From assembly GCF_003700275.1 (NCBI RefSeq), contig NZ_RBRE01000017.1, positions 124,001 to 188,000 on the forward strand: DNA of 64,000 bases, given 5' to 3'. This document shows, one piece after another, positions 52,439 to 62,944 of this stretch; position 1 is the first letter of the stretch, and each line of letters opens with the position of its first letter. The translations under genes were made by a program, and so were the position numbers. The notes beneath the pieces were generated by a model. That model was not told where the DNA came from. It did not search any database and worked only from the letters and a program-made list of their open reading frames with translations. Source of the DNA: Pseudomonas cichorii (lineage in GTDB: Bacteria; Pseudomonadota; Gammaproteobacteria; Pseudomonadales; Pseudomonadaceae).

Positions 52439-54586
52439 ATGTCTACGCCGAAAAAGCCCCCTCAGAGCAATCCACAGAAAAGTGAGCTGGCAGGAACAGA
52501 CACCCTCGACCGAGGCAATACCAACGAAAAGCTGGAAAGCCTCGAAACGTTTCGCTCCGACGCCACCAATCAGGCCTTGCGCACCAACCAGGGCGTGAAG
52601 ATCGCCGATAACCAGAACACGCTGAAAGCGGGCAGCCGCGGTCCTTCGCTGCTCGAAGATTTCATCATGCGCGAGAAGATCACCCATTTTGACCATGAGC
52701 GTATTCCTGAGCGGATCGTGCATGCACGCGGCGTAGGCGCGCATGGCTACTTTCAGAGTTATGACGATCACGCCACCTTGAGCAAGGCCGGTTTTCTGCG
52801 TGATCCGGGCAAGAAAACCCCGGTCTTCGTACGTTTTTCCACCGTGCAGGGGCCTCGCGGATCGGGCGATACAGTGCGCGACGTCCGCGGCTTTGCGGTC
52901 AAGTTCTATACCGATGAAGGCAACTTCGATCTGGTCGGCAACAACATGCCGGTGTTCTTCATCCAGGATGCGATCAAGTTCCCCGACTTCGTCCACGCGG
53001 TAAAACCCGAGCCGCATAACGAAATCCCCACCGGTGGTTCGGCGCACGACACCTTCTGGGATTTCGTGTCGCTGGTTCCGGAGTCCGCGCATATGGTGCT
53101 GTGGACCATGTCCGATCGCGCCATCCCGAGAAACCTGCGCACCATGCAGGGTTTCGGTGTGCACACCTTTCGCCTGATCAACACCGAGGGCAAATCGACC
53201 TTCGTCAAGTTTCACTGGAAACCCAAGTACGGCGTCTGTTCGCTGGTGTGGGACGAAGCGCAGAAACTGGCCGGCAAGGATACCGACTTCCATCGCCGCG
53301 ACCTGTGGGAATCCATTGAGATGGGCGATTACCCAGAGTGGGAACTGGGCGTGCAGATCGTCGCCGAGGAAGACGAACACAACTTCGATTTCGACCTGCT
53401 GGACCCGACCAAGATCATCCCTGAAGAACTGGTGCCGGTCACGCCGCTGGGCAAGATGGTCCTCAACCGCAACCCGGACAATTTCTTTGCCGAAACCGAA
53501 CAGGTTGCCTTCTGCCCAGGGCATATCGTGCCGGGCATCGACTTCTCCAATGACCCGCTGCTGCAAGGCCGGCTGTTCTCGTACACCGACACCCAGATCA
53601 GCCGTCTCGGTGGCCCGAACTTCCACGAGATCCCGATCAACCGTCCGGTTGCGCCCAACCACAGCGGTCAGCGCGATGCACAGCACCGCATGACCATCGA
53701 CAAGGGCCGCACCTCTTATGAACCGAACTCGATTGATGGCGGCTGGCCGAAAGAAACACCTGTCGCGGCTCAGAACGGCGGTTTCGAGAGCTATCCGGAG
53801 CGGATCGAGGCGCACAAGGTACGTGAGCGCAGCGAGTCGTTCGGCGATCACTTTTCCCAGGCCACGCTGTTCTTCAACAGCATGAGCCATCATGAGAAAG
53901 AGCACATCATTTCGGCCTACAGCTTCGAGCTGGGCAAGGTCGAACGCGAGTTCATCCGTGCGCGGGTAGTAAACGAGATTCTGGCCAATATCGATCTGCA
54001 ACTGGCCAGCCGCGTTGCCGCGAATCTGGGACTGGCTGCGCCAAAGACGGGAACAGTCGCCGCCAGAACTTCGTCCCTGAGCGAATCACCTGCCCTCAGC
54101 CAGGCCAACCTGCTCTCCGGCGATATCGTTTCACGCAAGGTCGCGATTCTGGTTGCCGATGGTGTGGACGGCAAGGCTGTGGCAGCCATGCAAAAGGCAC
54201 TGCAAGCCGAAGGTGCTCACAGCAAGGTTCTGGGGCCAAGTTCTGCCCCGGTGAAGACCGCCGACGGCAAGAGCTTGCCGGTGGATGCATCGATGGAAGG
54301 CATGCCTTCAGTGGCGTTCGATGCGGTATTCGTGCCTGGCGGCAAGGAGGCGTTGAAAGCCTTAAGCACCGATGGGGTGGCCCTGCACTTCGTGCTGGAA
54401 GCCTACAAACACCTCAAGGCCATCGCCGTTGCCAAGGACGCCAAGGCTTTGCTGGACTTGCTGCATCTGGATGAAGACGCCGGGTTGCTGGTGGCTGCAG
54501 ACGGTTCCTATGCAGCGTTCTTCAAGGCGATTGCCCAGCATCGGGTATGGGACCGGGAAGTCAAAGCCAAGGCTGTGCCGGCTTGA
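52439..54586 (+). CDS. katE: Large-subunit monofunctional catalase KatE (HPII type)
   Basis: KatE breaks hydrogen peroxide into water and oxygen. The 715-residue protein is of the large clade. The N-terminal arm is followed by the catalytic core, with distal histidine in [20 protein letters not shown] and heme-pocket asparagine in [15 protein letters not shown]. The proximal tyrosine is in [15 protein letters not shown]. The flavodoxin/DJ-1-like C-terminal domain covers about 570-715 ([20 protein letters not shown]). AAGGAGT lies 9 bases before the ATG. Expression is likely stress- or OxyR/RpoS-linked, but no site was proven. Confidence 0.95.
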   Translation: MSTPKKPPQSNPQKSELAGTDTLDRGNTNEKLESLETFRSDATNQALRTNQGVKIADNQNTLKAGSRGPSLLEDFIMREKITHFDHERIPERIVHARGVGAHGYFQSYDDHATLSKAGFLRDPGKKTPVFVRFSTVQGPRGSGDTVRDVRGFAVKFYTDEGNFDLVGNNMPVFFIQDAIKFPDFVHAVKPEPHNEIPTGGSAHDTFWDFVSLVPESAHMVLWTMSDRAIPRNLRTMQGFGVHTFRLINTEGKSTFVKFHWKPKYGVCSLVWDEAQKLAGKDTDFHRRDLWESIEMGDYPEWELGVQIVAEEDEHNFDFDLLDPTKIIPEELVPVTPLGKMVLNRNPDNFFAETEQVAFCPGHIVPGIDFSNDPLLQGRLFSYTDTQISRLGGPNFHEIPINRPVAPNHSGQRDAQHRMTIDKGRTSYEPNSIDGGWPKETPVAAQNGGFESYPERIEAHKVRERSESFGDHFSQATLFFNSMSHHEKEHIISAYSFELGKVEREFIRARVVNEILANIDLQLASRVAANLGLAAPKTGTVAARTSSLSESPALSQANLLSGDIVSRKVAILVADGVDGKAVAAMQKALQAEGAHSKVLGPSSAPVKTADGKSLPVDASMEGMPSVAFDAVFVPGGKEALKALSTDGVALHFVLEAYKHLKAIAVAKDAKALLDLLHLDEDAGLLVAADGSYAAFFKAIAQHRVWDREVKAKAVPA

Positions 54587-54590
54587 TGAT

Positions 54591-54643
54591 TTCGCGGATG
54601 AATCCGCTCCTGCAGACGGTGTGGGAGCGAATTCATTCGCGAA
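54591..54643. repeat. REP/BIME palindromic repeat
   Basis: TTCGCGGATGAATCCGCTCC and the inverted GTGGGAGCGAATTCATTCGCG arms lie close together after katE, with a spacer TGCAGACG. The element sits between the katE stop and the convergent lipoprotein gene. Confidence 0.88.
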
Positions 54644-54649
54644 CAATTC

Positions 54650-55369
54650 TTACGGAAGTTTTGCCGGCTTCAGAACAATCTGCGCCTGTTCATTACGCTC
54701 GATCTGACGGCGCAGTTCCAGCTCGAAATCCGGATTGATCTTGACCACGCGCTTGGTCAGCAGGGTCGCCAGCCATGGGTAATCATCGGTGCGTGGCACC
54801 TGCAACAGGACTTCGCAGTTGAACGCAACGGTATCTGCGGCAATGGCGTCCAGTTGACGGCGTAATTGCGGCATATCACCAATTTTAAGATCGATGGTGG
54901 TGCTTTCGGCTGCCGGATCGATCAGCTTCGCCACGCGCCGGGCTTCGGCAGCGCGCAATTCGGCTTCGGCCTTGTCCAGCTCAGCCTTGCGGGCATGAGC
55001 GATGGCACCATTCACCCCACTGGTCAGTGCCGGAGCCTTGGGCATCAAGGCGCGGGCGCGGCTCAGTGCAGCGGCAGCAGCATTCATGTCGCCCTTTTGC
55101 AGGCCGATCTGGCTGCGGCTCAGATAGGCTTCAGCCAGTCGACGCTGGAAGGGCTCCAGCCGAATATCGGTAGGCGCTGCAGCCTGCAACGCCGCCAACT
55201 GCTCTTCGGCAGTCGCCAACTCATTGCTGGTAATGCTTTGCTCAAGCTGTGCGAACCCGTCCGGCTGAACTTCGGCCACAGGTGTTTCAACGGTTGGGGC
55301 GCTCTGACAGGCACCCAACAGGATGGAAAACGCGACAAGCAGCAGATAACGGGAGGCGAGCGGCTTCAT
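54650..55369 (-). CDS. PA5502-family lipoprotein
   Basis: The 239-residue protein begins with a lipoprotein signal (MKPLASRYLLLVAFSILLGA, lipid cysteine C21 in LLGACQS). The mature part is largely helical with TPR-like spacing (FQRRLAEAYLSRSQIGLQKG, AELDKAEAELRAAEARRVAK). It matches the PA5502-type family of unknown function. It lies just downstream of znuB on the same strand (38 bp), so it may share the zinc-uptake transcript. Confidence 0.85.
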   Translation of the reverse strand: MKPLASRYLLLVAFSILLGACQSAPTVETPVAEVQPDGFAQLEQSITSNELATAEEQLAALQAAAPTDIRLEPFQRRLAEAYLSRSQIGLQKGDMNAAAAALSRARALMPKAPALTSGVNGAIAHARKAELDKAEAELRAAEARRVAKLIDPAAESTTIDLKIGDMPQLRRQLDAIAADTVAFNCEVLLQVPRTDDYPWLATLLTKRVVKINPDFELELRRQIERNEQAQIVLKPAKLP

Positions 55370-55407
55370 TCCTGCGATTCTCTAGGTTGCGCAAAAAACG
55401 AGCAAGT

Positions 55408-56196
55408 CTACACCGCTCGCTTGGGGAGAACAAAGCTGAGCAAGAACAGTGCCGCAGCGGAAACCACAATAGACGGTCCGGCCGGGGTGTCCTTGAACCA
55501 TGACAACGATAGCCCAAAACACACAGCCGTCACGCCCAGCAAGCTTGCACCCAGTGCCATTTGCTCCGGCGAGCGGGCGTGACGCTGTGCCGCAGCGGCG
55601 GGAATGATCAGCAACGACGTGATCAGCAATACCCCGACGATTTTCATTGCCACGGCGATCACCACGGCAATCAGCAGCATCAGCGTCATGCGCAACGCCG
55701 CCACCGGCAGGCCTTCGACCCTGGCCAGTTCTTCGTGCACGGTTATCGCCAGCAACGGCCGCCACAGGCTAAGGATCAAGACCAGCACGACCGCGCTGCC
55801 GCCCAGAATCCAGCCCAGATCCGTCGGGCTGATCGCCAGCAGATCCCCGAACAGGTAGCCCATCAGGTCGATACGCACGTCATGCATGAAGCTCAGGACC
55901 ACCAGCCCGAGGGACAAGGTACTCGGAGCGAGGATCCCCAGCAGCGTGTCCGAAGCCAGCGGCTGGCGCTGTTGCAGAGTGACCAGCAGGATTGCCAGCA
56001 GCAAACAGCCGACCGTCACGGCAATCGTGGGGCTGACGTCAAGCAGGAAACCCAGGGCCACGCCGAGCAGGGCGGCATGAGAAAGGGTGTCGCCAAAATA
56101 GGCCATGCGCCGCCAGACCACGAAAGACCCCAGCGGACCGGCAACCACTGCCAGGGCCAGGCCTGCGAGCAAGGCGTAGAGAAGAAAATCAGCCAT
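55408..56196 (-). CDS. znuB: Zinc ABC transporter permease ZnuB
   Basis: The 262-residue permease has seven or more membrane segments and the family start [20 protein letters not shown], then [20 protein letters not shown]. It moves zinc across the inner membrane with ZnuC and ZnuA. The ATG at 56196 overlaps the znuC stop by 8 bp and was preferred to one at 56220 because it matches the family N-terminus. Confidence 0.94.
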   Translation of the reverse strand: MADFLLYALLAGLALAVVAGPLGSFVVWRRMAYFGDTLSHAALLGVALGFLLDVSPTIAVTVGCLLLAILLVTLQQRQPLASDTLLGILAPSTLSLGLVVLSFMHDVRIDLMGYLFGDLLAISPTDLGWILGGSAVVLVLILSLWRPLLAITVHEELARVEGLPVAALRMTLMLLIAVVIAVAMKIVGVLLITSLLIIPAAAAQRHARSPEQMALGASLLGVTAVCFGLSLSWFKDTPAGPSIVVSAAALFLLSFVLPKRAV

Positions 56197-56986
56197 GCTT
56201 GCAGTGGTCTCCGTGGACATGGGTGTGAGTAGCGGACGCCGTCTGCGCGTCCTCGCTCACGACTTCGCCATGCAGGTCATGGGCATGGTCGTGATGGTGG
56301 TGATAGATCGCCAGGCTTTGCGCGTTCTTGCCGAACAGTTCGACAAACGCCGGATCGTTGCTGACCTGTTCCGGATGCCCGGAGCAGCAGACGTGACGAT
56401 TCAGGCACACCACCTGGTCGGTGGTGCTCATCACCAGATGCAGGTCATGGGAAACCATCAGCACGCCGCAGCCATGGCGATCCCGCAGACGGGTAATCAG
56501 GCTGTACAGCTCGGCCTGCCCGGCAACATCGACGCCCTGCACCGGCTCGTCGAGAACCAGCAGCTCGGGCTCGCGCAGCAAGGCACGGGCCAGCAGGACC
56601 CGCTGCATCTCGCCACCGGAAATCCCTTGCAGCGGGCTGTCGATGACTTTCTCGGCCCCGACTTCCTGAAGCGCAGCCAGGGCAGCAGCGCGATCCACGC
56701 CCGGCACCAGTCGCAGAAAGCGCAACACCGACAGCGGCAACGTCTGGTCCACATGCAGCTTCTGCGGCATGTAGCCGACCCGCAAGCCGGGTTTGCGCCA
56801 GACCGTTCCGGTATCGGGCTTGAGCAGCCCCAGTACGGCACGCACCAGCGTGGTCTTGCCGGCACCATTGGGGCCGATCAGGGTGACGATCTCTCCGGGG
56901 CTGACATTCAGCTGGATGTTGTGCAGAACGTTTTGCCCGGCCAGCGTAACAGCCACCTGCTCCAGGCGAATCAACGCATTACTCAT
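56189..56986 (-). CDS. znuC: Zinc ABC transporter ATPase ZnuC
   Basis: The 265-residue ATPase has Walker [16 protein letters not shown], signature [16 protein letters not shown] and Walker [13 protein letters not shown]. The tail is histidine-rich ([15 protein letters not shown]), as often in zinc transport ATPases. It overlaps zur by one base (ATG within the TGA region), so the order zur-znuC-znuB is a single unit. Confidence 0.95.
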   Translation of the reverse strand: MSNALIRLEQVAVTLAGQNVLHNIQLNVSPGEIVTLIGPNGAGKTTLVRAVLGLLKPDTGTVWRKPGLRVGYMPQKLHVDQTLPLSVLRFLRLVPGVDRAAALAALQEVGAEKVIDSPLQGISGGEMQRVLLARALLREPELLVLDEPVQGVDVAGQAELYSLITRLRDRHGCGVLMVSHDLHLVMSTTDQVVCLNRHVCCSGHPEQVSNDPAFVELFGKNAQSLAIYHHHHDHAHDLHGEVVSEDAQTASATHTHVHGDHCKHG

Positions 56987-57468
56987 CAGGCAGCCTTGCA
57001 GCCGGAGCAGATGCCGACGATTTCGACGGTCTGGCCTTCAACCTGAAAACCGACTTCGCCAGCCGCCTTGACCACGGCATCACTGATGGAGGCTTGCTGC
57101 AACTCGATTGCGGCATGGCACTCGCGGCAGATCAGGAACTGGCCCTGATGCGCATGCGTCGGGTGATTGCAGCCAGTGAAGGCGTTGAGCGAGGCAATGC
57201 GGTGCACAAGACCGTTTTCCAGCAGGAAATCCAGCGCACGGTAAACGGTAGGCGGCGCAGCGCGGCGACCGTCTTCGTCACTCAGCACCGCCAGGATGTC
57301 GTAGGCACCCAGCGGCTTGTGGCTTTGCCAGACCAGCTCCAGCACGCGACGACGCAATGTCGTCAGGCGCAGACCTTTGCTGGCGCACAGCGCATCGGCT
57401 TCTGTGAGCGCGGAATGCACGCAATGGGAATGATCATGTGGACGGCTGGCCAGCGGTGTAATAGGCAT
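56986..57468 (-). CDS. zur: Zinc uptake regulator Zur
   Basis: The 160-residue Fur-family repressor senses zinc. It has the winged helix region [20 protein letters not shown] and the metal-binding C-terminus with CxxC pairs ([14 protein letters not shown] and [12 protein letters not shown]). It leads zur-znuCB and is divergent from znuA, with a candidate Zur box in the gap, so it likely represses both arms when zinc is sufficient. Confidence 0.94.
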   Translation of the reverse strand: MPITPLASRPHDHSHCVHSALTEADALCASKGLRLTTLRRRVLELVWQSHKPLGAYDILAVLSDEDGRRAAPPTVYRALDFLLENGLVHRIASLNAFTGCNHPTHAHQGQFLICRECHAAIELQQASISDAVVKAAGEVGFQVEGQTVEIVGICSGCKAA

Positions 57469-57491
57469 GAGCGGCGACGATATTTGCTAGA

Positions 57492-57507
57492 GACGTTATT
57501 ATGTTAC
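57492..57507. promoter_or_regulatory. Candidate Zur box between zur and znuA
   Basis: GACGTTATTATGTTAC matches the gammaproteobacterial Zur core GTTATAATATAAC at 10 of 13 positions. It lies in the 58-bp gap between the divergent zur and znuA starts, where a Zur operator is expected. Confidence 0.6.
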
Positions 57508-57526
57508 CCGTTCCTGTCTGATATGA

Positions 57527-58474
57527 GTGGTTCAAGTGCGTCGTCTTCTTAACCTTTTTGTCGTTTTGTCGGCCAGTTGGCTGGCTGTCACCCCCGTCCA
57601 GGCAGAGGTTCGGGTTCTCACCAGCATCAAGCCCTTGCAGCTGATTGCAGCGGCTGTACAGGATGGCGTGGGTACGCCGGAAGTGCTTTTGCCGCCCGGC
57701 GCATCGCCGCATCACTACGCCTTGCGTCCATCCGACGTACGGCGCGTGAATGACGTCGAGCTGCTGTACTGGATCGGCCCGGACATGGAGAGCTTCCTGC
57801 CGCGGGTCATTCAGGGCCGCAAACTGCCTGCGGTTGCCGTGCAGTCCTTGCCGGGCATGCATCTGCGCCATTTTGAGGCAGATAGCGCGTCACATGACGA
57901 TGACCATGATCACGACCATGGTGCCAATGAGCACGACCACGATCATCGCCCCGGCAGCCTGGACTCGCACCTGTGGTTGTCCACCGTCAATGCCCGGGTG
58001 ATCGCCGAGAAGATGGCCGCCGACCTTGGCGCAGCCGACCCGGACAACGCGGCTCGCTATACCAGCAATGCCCAGGCCTTCGCCAAGCGTCTCGATGCCC
58101 TGGATACCCGGATCAAGACCCGCGTCAGCGCGGTTTCGGGCAAGCCATATTTCGTCTTCCACGAAGCCTTCGATTACTTTGAAGAGGCCTATGGGCTCAA
58201 GCATACCGGCGTGTTCAGCGTCGCGGCCGAAATCCAGCCGGGCGCCCAACATGTGGCGGCCATGCGCGAGCGCTTGAAGGCAACGGGCAAGACCTGCGTG
58301 TTCAGCGAGCCACCGCTACGCCCACGCCTGGCCGAAACCCTGACCGCAGGCCTGCCGGTGAAACTGGCCGAACTGGACGCGCTGGGCGGCTACACACCCG
58401 CCACCGCTCAGGGTTATGAGCAGGTATTGCAGAAGCTGGGCGATGATCTGGCAGGCTGCCTGGAAAGTCTGTAG
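57527..58474 (+). CDS. znuA: Zinc ABC transporter substrate-binding protein ZnuA
   Basis: The 315-residue periplasmic protein captures zinc for ZnuBC. It has a signal peptide (RRLLNLFVVLSASWLAVTPV) and the metal-site histidine in GASPHHYALRPSD. A histidine/aspartate-rich loop lies at about 123-141 (DDHDHDHGANEHDHDHRPG). A further histidine is in VFHEAFDYFEEAY. The start is a GTG, either 57527 or 57536. The stop codon lies in the first bases of the composite REP element at 58471. Confidence 0.94.
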   Translation: MVQVRRLLNLFVVLSASWLAVTPVQAEVRVLTSIKPLQLIAAAVQDGVGTPEVLLPPGASPHHYALRPSDVRRVNDVELLYWIGPDMESFLPRVIQGRKLPAVAVQSLPGMHLRHFEADSASHDDDHDHDHGANEHDHDHRPGSLDSHLWLSTVNARVIAEKMAADLGAADPDNAARYTSNAQAFAKRLDALDTRIKTRVSAVSGKPYFVFHEAFDYFEEAYGLKHTGVFSVAAEIQPGAQHVAAMRERLKATGKTCVFSEPPLRPRLAETLTAGLPVKLAELDALGGYTPATAQGYEQVLQKLGDDLAGCLESL

Positions 58475-58560
58475 GAACGGATTTATCCGCGAAGACGGTA
58501 TTTTAAACGACATACTTCTGTCGGATGTACCGGCTCTTCGCGAATGAATTCGCTCCCACC
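58471..58560 (+). repeat. Composite REP element after znuA
   Basis: GTAGGAACGGATTTATCCGC, GAAGACGGTATTTT, GACATACTTCTGTCGG and ATGTACCGGCTCTTCGCGAA then TGAATTCGCTCCC form two REP units around a conserved non-palindromic spacer. It is the same element as at 49508 and, reversed, at 30171. The TAG at 58472-58474 is the znuA stop. Confidence 0.88.
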
Positions 58561-58571
58561 TGTAGCGAACG

Positions 58572-59522
58572 TTACAGGGCAAACGGCAACGGAAGATTAA
58601 CCTCCTGGCGCAACGCCAGACGCCGCTCGAACTCTGCCGGATCATGGATCAGCACGTCTTGCCCGGCGAAGGTTTCGGCGGCGATCAGGCGTGACAGCCA
58701 GAAACGCACGCAACCCACGCGCAGCATGGTCGCCCAGAGTTTCGTCTCGCTGGCGGTGAAAGGCCGCAAGGCCGCATAGGCACCCAGCAAGGCTTTTGCG
58801 CGGACCGGATCGATCTGGCCGTCCGGCAGCGAACACCAGTCGTTCAAGGCAATCGCCAGGTCATAGAGCATCGGCCCGGAGCAGGCGTTGTAGAAATCGA
58901 TCAGCCCGGTCAGGTGGGTGCCTTCAAACAAGGCATTGTCGCGGAACAGGTCGGCGTGCAGGTTGGCCCGTGGCAGCGCCATGATCTGCGGCTGGAGCGC
59001 TTCGATTTCCTGCAGGACCTTGTCCAGCAAGGTTCTCTGCGGCTGCTCCAGGTGCGAAAGGAAGTTGCGGCCTTCGCTGAGCATCCAGTCCAGGCCACGA
59101 TCGGTCTTGCGCTCCAGCACATTGTTGCGGGTCGCCAGATGCAGTTTGCCCAACAGCTCACCGATCTGTACGCAATGCTGGGTATTTGGCTCGCTGATGT
59201 GCTTGCCCGGCAGGCGTGGCTGCAGCAACGCAGGCTTTTGCGCCAGCTCGCGCAACGCCTGGCCATCGGTGGTGCGCAAGGCATAGGGCACCGGCAGATC
59301 GGCGTCATGCAGCACGTCCAGCAGCTCGATGAAGAACGGCAAATCCTGAATCGGACCACGCTCGACGAGGGTCAGGACGAACTCGCCACGTTCCAGGCTG
59401 ATGAAGTAATTGGTGTTTTCACTACCTGCGGCAATGCCTTGAAAGTCGAGCAAACGGCCGAGCCCGTACGGGGCAAGAAATGTTTCCAGCTCGGGCCGAG
59501 CCAGTGGGGTAAAAACGGACAT
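58572..59522 (-). CDS. thrB: Homoserine kinase ThrB (type II)
   Basis: ThrB phosphorylates homoserine in threonine synthesis. The 316-residue protein belongs to the choline-kinase-like class used by Pseudomonas. The catalytic Brenner motif is in NLHADLFRDN, the metal site in LTGLIDFYNACSG and the N-terminal GSENTNYFISL. It lies 36 bp downstream of the DUF2782 gene on the same strand. Confidence 0.94.
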   Translation of the reverse strand: MSVFTPLARPELETFLAPYGLGRLLDFQGIAAGSENTNYFISLERGEFVLTLVERGPIQDLPFFIELLDVLHDADLPVPYALRTTDGQALRELAQKPALLQPRLPGKHISEPNTQHCVQIGELLGKLHLATRNNVLERKTDRGLDWMLSEGRNFLSHLEQPQRTLLDKVLQEIEALQPQIMALPRANLHADLFRDNALFEGTHLTGLIDFYNACSGPMLYDLAIALNDWCSLPDGQIDPVRAKALLGAYAALRPFTASETKLWATMLRVGCVRFWLSRLIAAETFAGQDVLIHDPAEFERRLALRQEVNLPLPFAL

Positions 59523-59558
59523 ATCAGGACTGCCAGCAAAATAAGTGAATTTAGGATG

Positions 59559-59849
59559 TTACCAGCTGAATATTTCCCACTGCGGGATCAGCATGTCCGG
59601 TTGGTCCGAACGGATGAAATTGGGACTTGTACCATCGGCGCGCACGAGAAAATAAGGTTTTCCATTCTTGGGCGTGATCTTCACCGCGTACAGGAAGCCG
59701 TTCTGGCGATACTCCTGGATGGTCTTGTCTCCGTCGGTGCGAATGGTAACGTCTGGAGCATCCGTCACTGAAGAATCTTGCGCTGAAACCGGAATCAGGG
59801 GGCAAAGTACCAACAGGCCGGCCAACAACAGTCGATTTGCTGCGCGCAT
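59559..59849 (-). CDS. DUF2782 secreted small protein
   Basis: The 96-residue protein has a signal peptide (MRAANRLLLAGLLVLCPLIP to VSA). A compact mature domain reads DVTIRTDGDKTIQEYRQNGF, then LYAVKITPKNGKPYFLVRAD. It matches DUF2782, of unknown function, found next to thrB and polA in Pseudomonas. It is divergent from polA, with 74 bp between the starts. Confidence 0.9.
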   Translation of the reverse strand: MRAANRLLLAGLLVLCPLIPVSAQDSSVTDAPDVTIRTDGDKTIQEYRQNGFLYAVKITPKNGKPYFLVRADGTSPNFIRSDQPDMLIPQWEIFSW

Positions 59850-59923
59850 GATAACCTTGTCCCTTTGTCGTCAATGGTCCTCGCATTCTAGCGCCGACCC
59901 CGCCGAAAAGGTTGATTCTGCAC

Positions 59924-62692
59924 ATGAGCCAAGCACCCCTCGTCCTGGTGGACGGTTCTTCTTACCTGTACCGCGCCTTTCACGCGCTGCCACCTCTCAC
60001 CACGTCCAAGGGGTTGCCGACGGGGGCCGTCAAGGGCGTGCTGAACATGCTCAAGAGCCTGCGCCGGCAATACCCGAAAAGCCCGTTCGCAGTGGTGTTC
60101 GATGCCAAGGGCGGGACTTTCCGTGACGAGTTGTTCGCCGAGTACAAGGCCAATCGCCCGAGCATGCCGGATGACCTGCGCGTGCAGGTCGACCTGCTGC
60201 ATGCCTGCGTCAAGGGCATGGGTTATCCGTTGCTGTGCGTGGAAGGCGTGGAAGCTGACGACGTGATCGGCACCCTGGCGCGCAGCAGCGCGGCGGCGGA
60301 TCGTCCGGTCATCATCTCCACCGGCGACAAGGACATGGCGCAACTGGTCGACGGACACATCACGCTGGTCAACACCATGACCGGTAGCGTGATGGATGTG
60401 GAGGGCGTGAAAGAGAAGTTTGGCGTTGGCCCTGAACATATCATCGATTACCTGGCCCTGATGGGCGATAAGGTCGACAACATTCCTGGCGTTCCCGGCG
60501 TCGGTGAAAAAACCGCCGTAGGCCTGCTGGTCGGTGTGGGCGGTGGTTTGAAAGAGCTGTATGAAAACCTCGACCTGGTAGCGGGCATGTCGTTCCGCGG
60601 CGCCAAGACCATGGCACCCAAGCTCGAAGAGCACCGCGCCATGGCGTTCCTGTCCTATGAACTGGCGACCATCAAGATCGATGTGCCGCTGGACATCACC
60701 CTCGACGAGTTGCAGGTCGGCGAACCGGACCGGGAAAAGCTCGCCGAGCTGTACACCGAGCTGGAATTCAAGAGCTGGCTGGAAGACTTGCAGCGCGAAG
60801 CCAAGCGCGCAGGCCAGGAGATCGTCAAGGAAGAGGTCGTTTCCAGTGTCGTACTGGATTACAAAACGATCCTCGATCAAGCGGACTTTGACCTCTGGCT
60901 GGAAAAACTGCGCAACGCCAGACTGATCGCCTTCGACACTGAAACCACTGGTCTGAATGCCCAGCAGGCACAACTGGTAGGCCTGTCCTTTGCCGTAAAA
61001 CCCGGTGAAGCCGTCTACATTCCGTTGACCCATTCCTATATGGGCGTGCCTGATCAACTGGATCGCGACACAGTATTGCGGGCACTCAAGCCGCTGCTGG
61101 AAGACCCGGCGATCCTCAAGGTCGGGCAAAACGCCAAGTTCGACATGAATATTCTGGCCAACTGTGCGATTGGCGGCGATCAGGACTGCGGCATTACGGT
61201 TCAGGGCGTGGCTTTCGACACCATGCTCGAATCCTACGTGCTGAACTCCGTGGCGACTGCACACGACATGGACAGCCTGGCGATGAAGTATCTCGGGCAC
61301 CAGACCACCAGCTTTGAAGACATTGCCGGCAAGGGTAAAAAGCAGCTGACGTTCGACCAGATATCGCTGGAACAGGCCGGTCCTTACGCGGCGGAAGACG
61401 CCGACGTGACCTTGCGCCTGCATCAGACCCTGTCGGCAAAACTGGAAGCGGAGCCGGATCTGTATCGCGTACTGACCGAGATCGAAATGCCGCTGGTCCC
61501 GGTGCTGGCGAAGATCGAACGCGAAGGCGCGAAGGTCGATGCCAACCTGCTGGGCATTCAAAGTGTCGAGCTGGGCAACACCATGGTCGAGCTGGAGCGG
61601 CAGGCATTCACTCTGGCGGGCGAGGAGTTCAACCTGGGCTCTCCGACCCAGTTGGGAAAAATCCTTTACGAAAAGCTGCAACTACCGGTTCTGGGCAAGA
61701 CCCCCACTGGCAAACCGTCCACCTCCGAAGACGTGCTGATCAAGCTGTCCGAGCTGGAGCAGGGCAGTGAATTGCCCACGTTGCTGTTGCAGTATCGCTC
61801 GATCAGCAAGCTGAAAAGCACCTACACCGACAACCTGCCGGGGCAGATCAACCCGCGGACCGGGCGCGTGCATACCTCCTATAACCAGGCAGGTGCAGCC
61901 ACGGGTCGTTTTTCGTCCAGCGAGCCCAACCTGCAGAACATTCCAGTGCGTACCGCGGAAGGGCGCAGGATTCGTCAGGCGTTCATCGCCAGGCCGGGTT
62001 ACAAACTGCTGGCCGCCGACTATTCGCAGATCGAATTGCGGATCATGGCGCATCTGGCCAACGACGAAGGGTTGCTGGATGCCTTCCGCAATGGCCTGGA
62101 CGTGCACCGTGCAACGGCCGCAGAGGTTTTCGGCGTCGAGCTGAATGAGGTCACCAACGATCAGCGCCGCAGCGCCAAGGCCATCAATTTCGGGCTTATC
62201 TATGGCATGGGCGCATCGGGCCTGGCCCGGCAGATCGGTGTCGATGGCAAGCAGGCCAAGGCGTATATCGAACGCTACTTCGCCCGCTACCCGGGCGTGC
62301 GCGAATACATGGAGCGTACCCGCGAGAAAGCCAAGGAGCAGGGTTACGTCGAAACCTTCTTCGGTCGCCGCCTGTATCTGCCGGAAATAAACTCCGATAA
62401 CGGCATGAAACGAGCCGGAGCCGAGCGCACGGCGATCAACGCGCCGATGCAGGGTACGGCAGCCGATATCATCAAGAAGGCCATGGTGGCGGTGAACGAG
62501 TGGCTGGAAAGCTCCGGCCTGGATGCCCGGGTCATTCTTCAGGTTCACGACGAACTGGTGCTGGAAGTCCGTGAAGATCTGGTCGAGCAGGTCAGCGAAC
62601 AGATTCGCCCGCACATGAGCAGCGCTGCGCAACTGGCAGTACCGTTGCTGGTTGAAGTGGGCGTGGGCAACAACTGGGACGAAGCGCACTGA
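59924..62692 (+). CDS. polA: DNA polymerase I
   Basis: PolA fills gaps and removes RNA primers. The 922-residue protein has the 5'-3' exonuclease domain (about 1-290, [40 protein letters not shown]) and a 3'-5' exonuclease domain with its catalytic residues ([13 protein letters not shown]). The polymerase domain has [20 protein letters not shown] and HDELVLEV. The start at 59924 is the standard [17 protein letters not shown] at 59912 overlaps the ribosome-binding site. Confidence 0.97.
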   Translation: MSQAPLVLVDGSSYLYRAFHALPPLTTSKGLPTGAVKGVLNMLKSLRRQYPKSPFAVVFDAKGGTFRDELFAEYKANRPSMPDDLRVQVDLLHACVKGMGYPLLCVEGVEADDVIGTLARSSAAADRPVIISTGDKDMAQLVDGHITLVNTMTGSVMDVEGVKEKFGVGPEHIIDYLALMGDKVDNIPGVPGVGEKTAVGLLVGVGGGLKELYENLDLVAGMSFRGAKTMAPKLEEHRAMAFLSYELATIKIDVPLDITLDELQVGEPDREKLAELYTELEFKSWLEDLQREAKRAGQEIVKEEVVSSVVLDYKTILDQADFDLWLEKLRNARLIAFDTETTGLNAQQAQLVGLSFAVKPGEAVYIPLTHSYMGVPDQLDRDTVLRALKPLLEDPAILKVGQNAKFDMNILANCAIGGDQDCGITVQGVAFDTMLESYVLNSVATAHDMDSLAMKYLGHQTTSFEDIAGKGKKQLTFDQISLEQAGPYAAEDADVTLRLHQTLSAKLEAEPDLYRVLTEIEMPLVPVLAKIEREGAKVDANLLGIQSVELGNTMVELERQAFTLAGEEFNLGSPTQLGKILYEKLQLPVLGKTPTGKPSTSEDVLIKLSELEQGSELPTLLLQYRSISKLKSTYTDNLPGQINPRTGRVHTSYNQAGAATGRFSSSEPNLQNIPVRTAEGRRIRQAFIARPGYKLLAADYSQIELRIMAHLANDEGLLDAFRNGLDVHRATAAEVFGVELNEVTNDQRRSAKAINFGLIYGMGASGLARQIGVDGKQAKAYIERYFARYPGVREYMERTREKAKEQGYVETFFGRRLYLPEINSDNGMKRAGAERTAINAPMQGTAADIIKKAMVAVNEWLESSGLDARVILQVHDELVLEVREDLVEQVSEQIRPHMSSAAQLAVPLLVEVGVGNNWDEAH

Positions 62693-62701
62693 TCGCCAGG
62701 G

Positions 62702-62723
62702 GCGAGCCTGTATTCAGGCTCGC
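62702..62723 (+). terminator. Hairpin after polA
   Basis: GCGAGCCTG and CAGGCTCGC form a perfect 9-bp stem with a TATT loop, ten bases after the polA stop. No T-run follows, so intrinsic termination is uncertain. Confidence 0.5.
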
Positions 62724-62772
62724 TCGCGCACCAGCAGCATGAATCGCGAACATGAACTTTTCGGCCCGGCGG

Positions 62773-62800
62773 GAACTTAACCCGCCAACCGCCAGTCAGA
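62773..62800 (+). promoter_or_regulatory. Sigma-22 (AlgU/RpoE)-type promoter of ErsA
   Basis: GAACTT (62773-62778), a 17-base spacer and TCAGA (62796-62800) match the extracytoplasmic sigma factor consensus GAACTT-N16/17-TCTGA. In P. aeruginosa ErsA is transcribed by sigma-22. The small RNA start is expected about 6 bases downstream. Confidence 0.75.
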
Positions 62801-62805
62801 GATCT

Positions 62806-62935
62806 CGATTGGTTGAAAAACCCGTCATGCTCCTAGTTGTGTTAAGTGTTGGCAGATATCCGGATCCCGCCCTAAGGGTCTGGACCTTGAACCCCGAACT
62901 TCCCCCCTCCCCATATGAAGTCCGGGGTTTTTTTT
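62806..62935 (+). ncRNA. ersA: ErsA small regulatory RNA
   Basis: The polA-engB interval contains an RNA of about 130 nt. A sigma-22-type promoter precedes it, and it ends in a strong intrinsic terminator (AACCCCGAACTT pairing with AAGTCCGGGGTT, followed by TTTTTTTT). The C-rich segment TCCCCCCTCCCC (62901-62912) lies in the terminator loop, as in ErsA, the Spot 42-position Hfq-linked RNA of Pseudomonas that targets algC and other mRNAs. The 5' end is inferred from the promoter and may be off by a few bases. Confidence 0.82.
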
Positions 62936-62944
62936 GCCTGCGAT

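Noticed and set aside
57897..57956. Simple repeat of GAC/CAT codons in znuA as a microsatellite
   Set aside because: It encodes the metal-binding His/Asp loop normal for ZnuA and is not a slipped repeat of interest.
59888..61681. 597-codon open frame opposite polA
   Set aside because: polA is certain on the plus strand, and the antisense frame has no family resemblance and a Gln/His/Arg-heavy composition.
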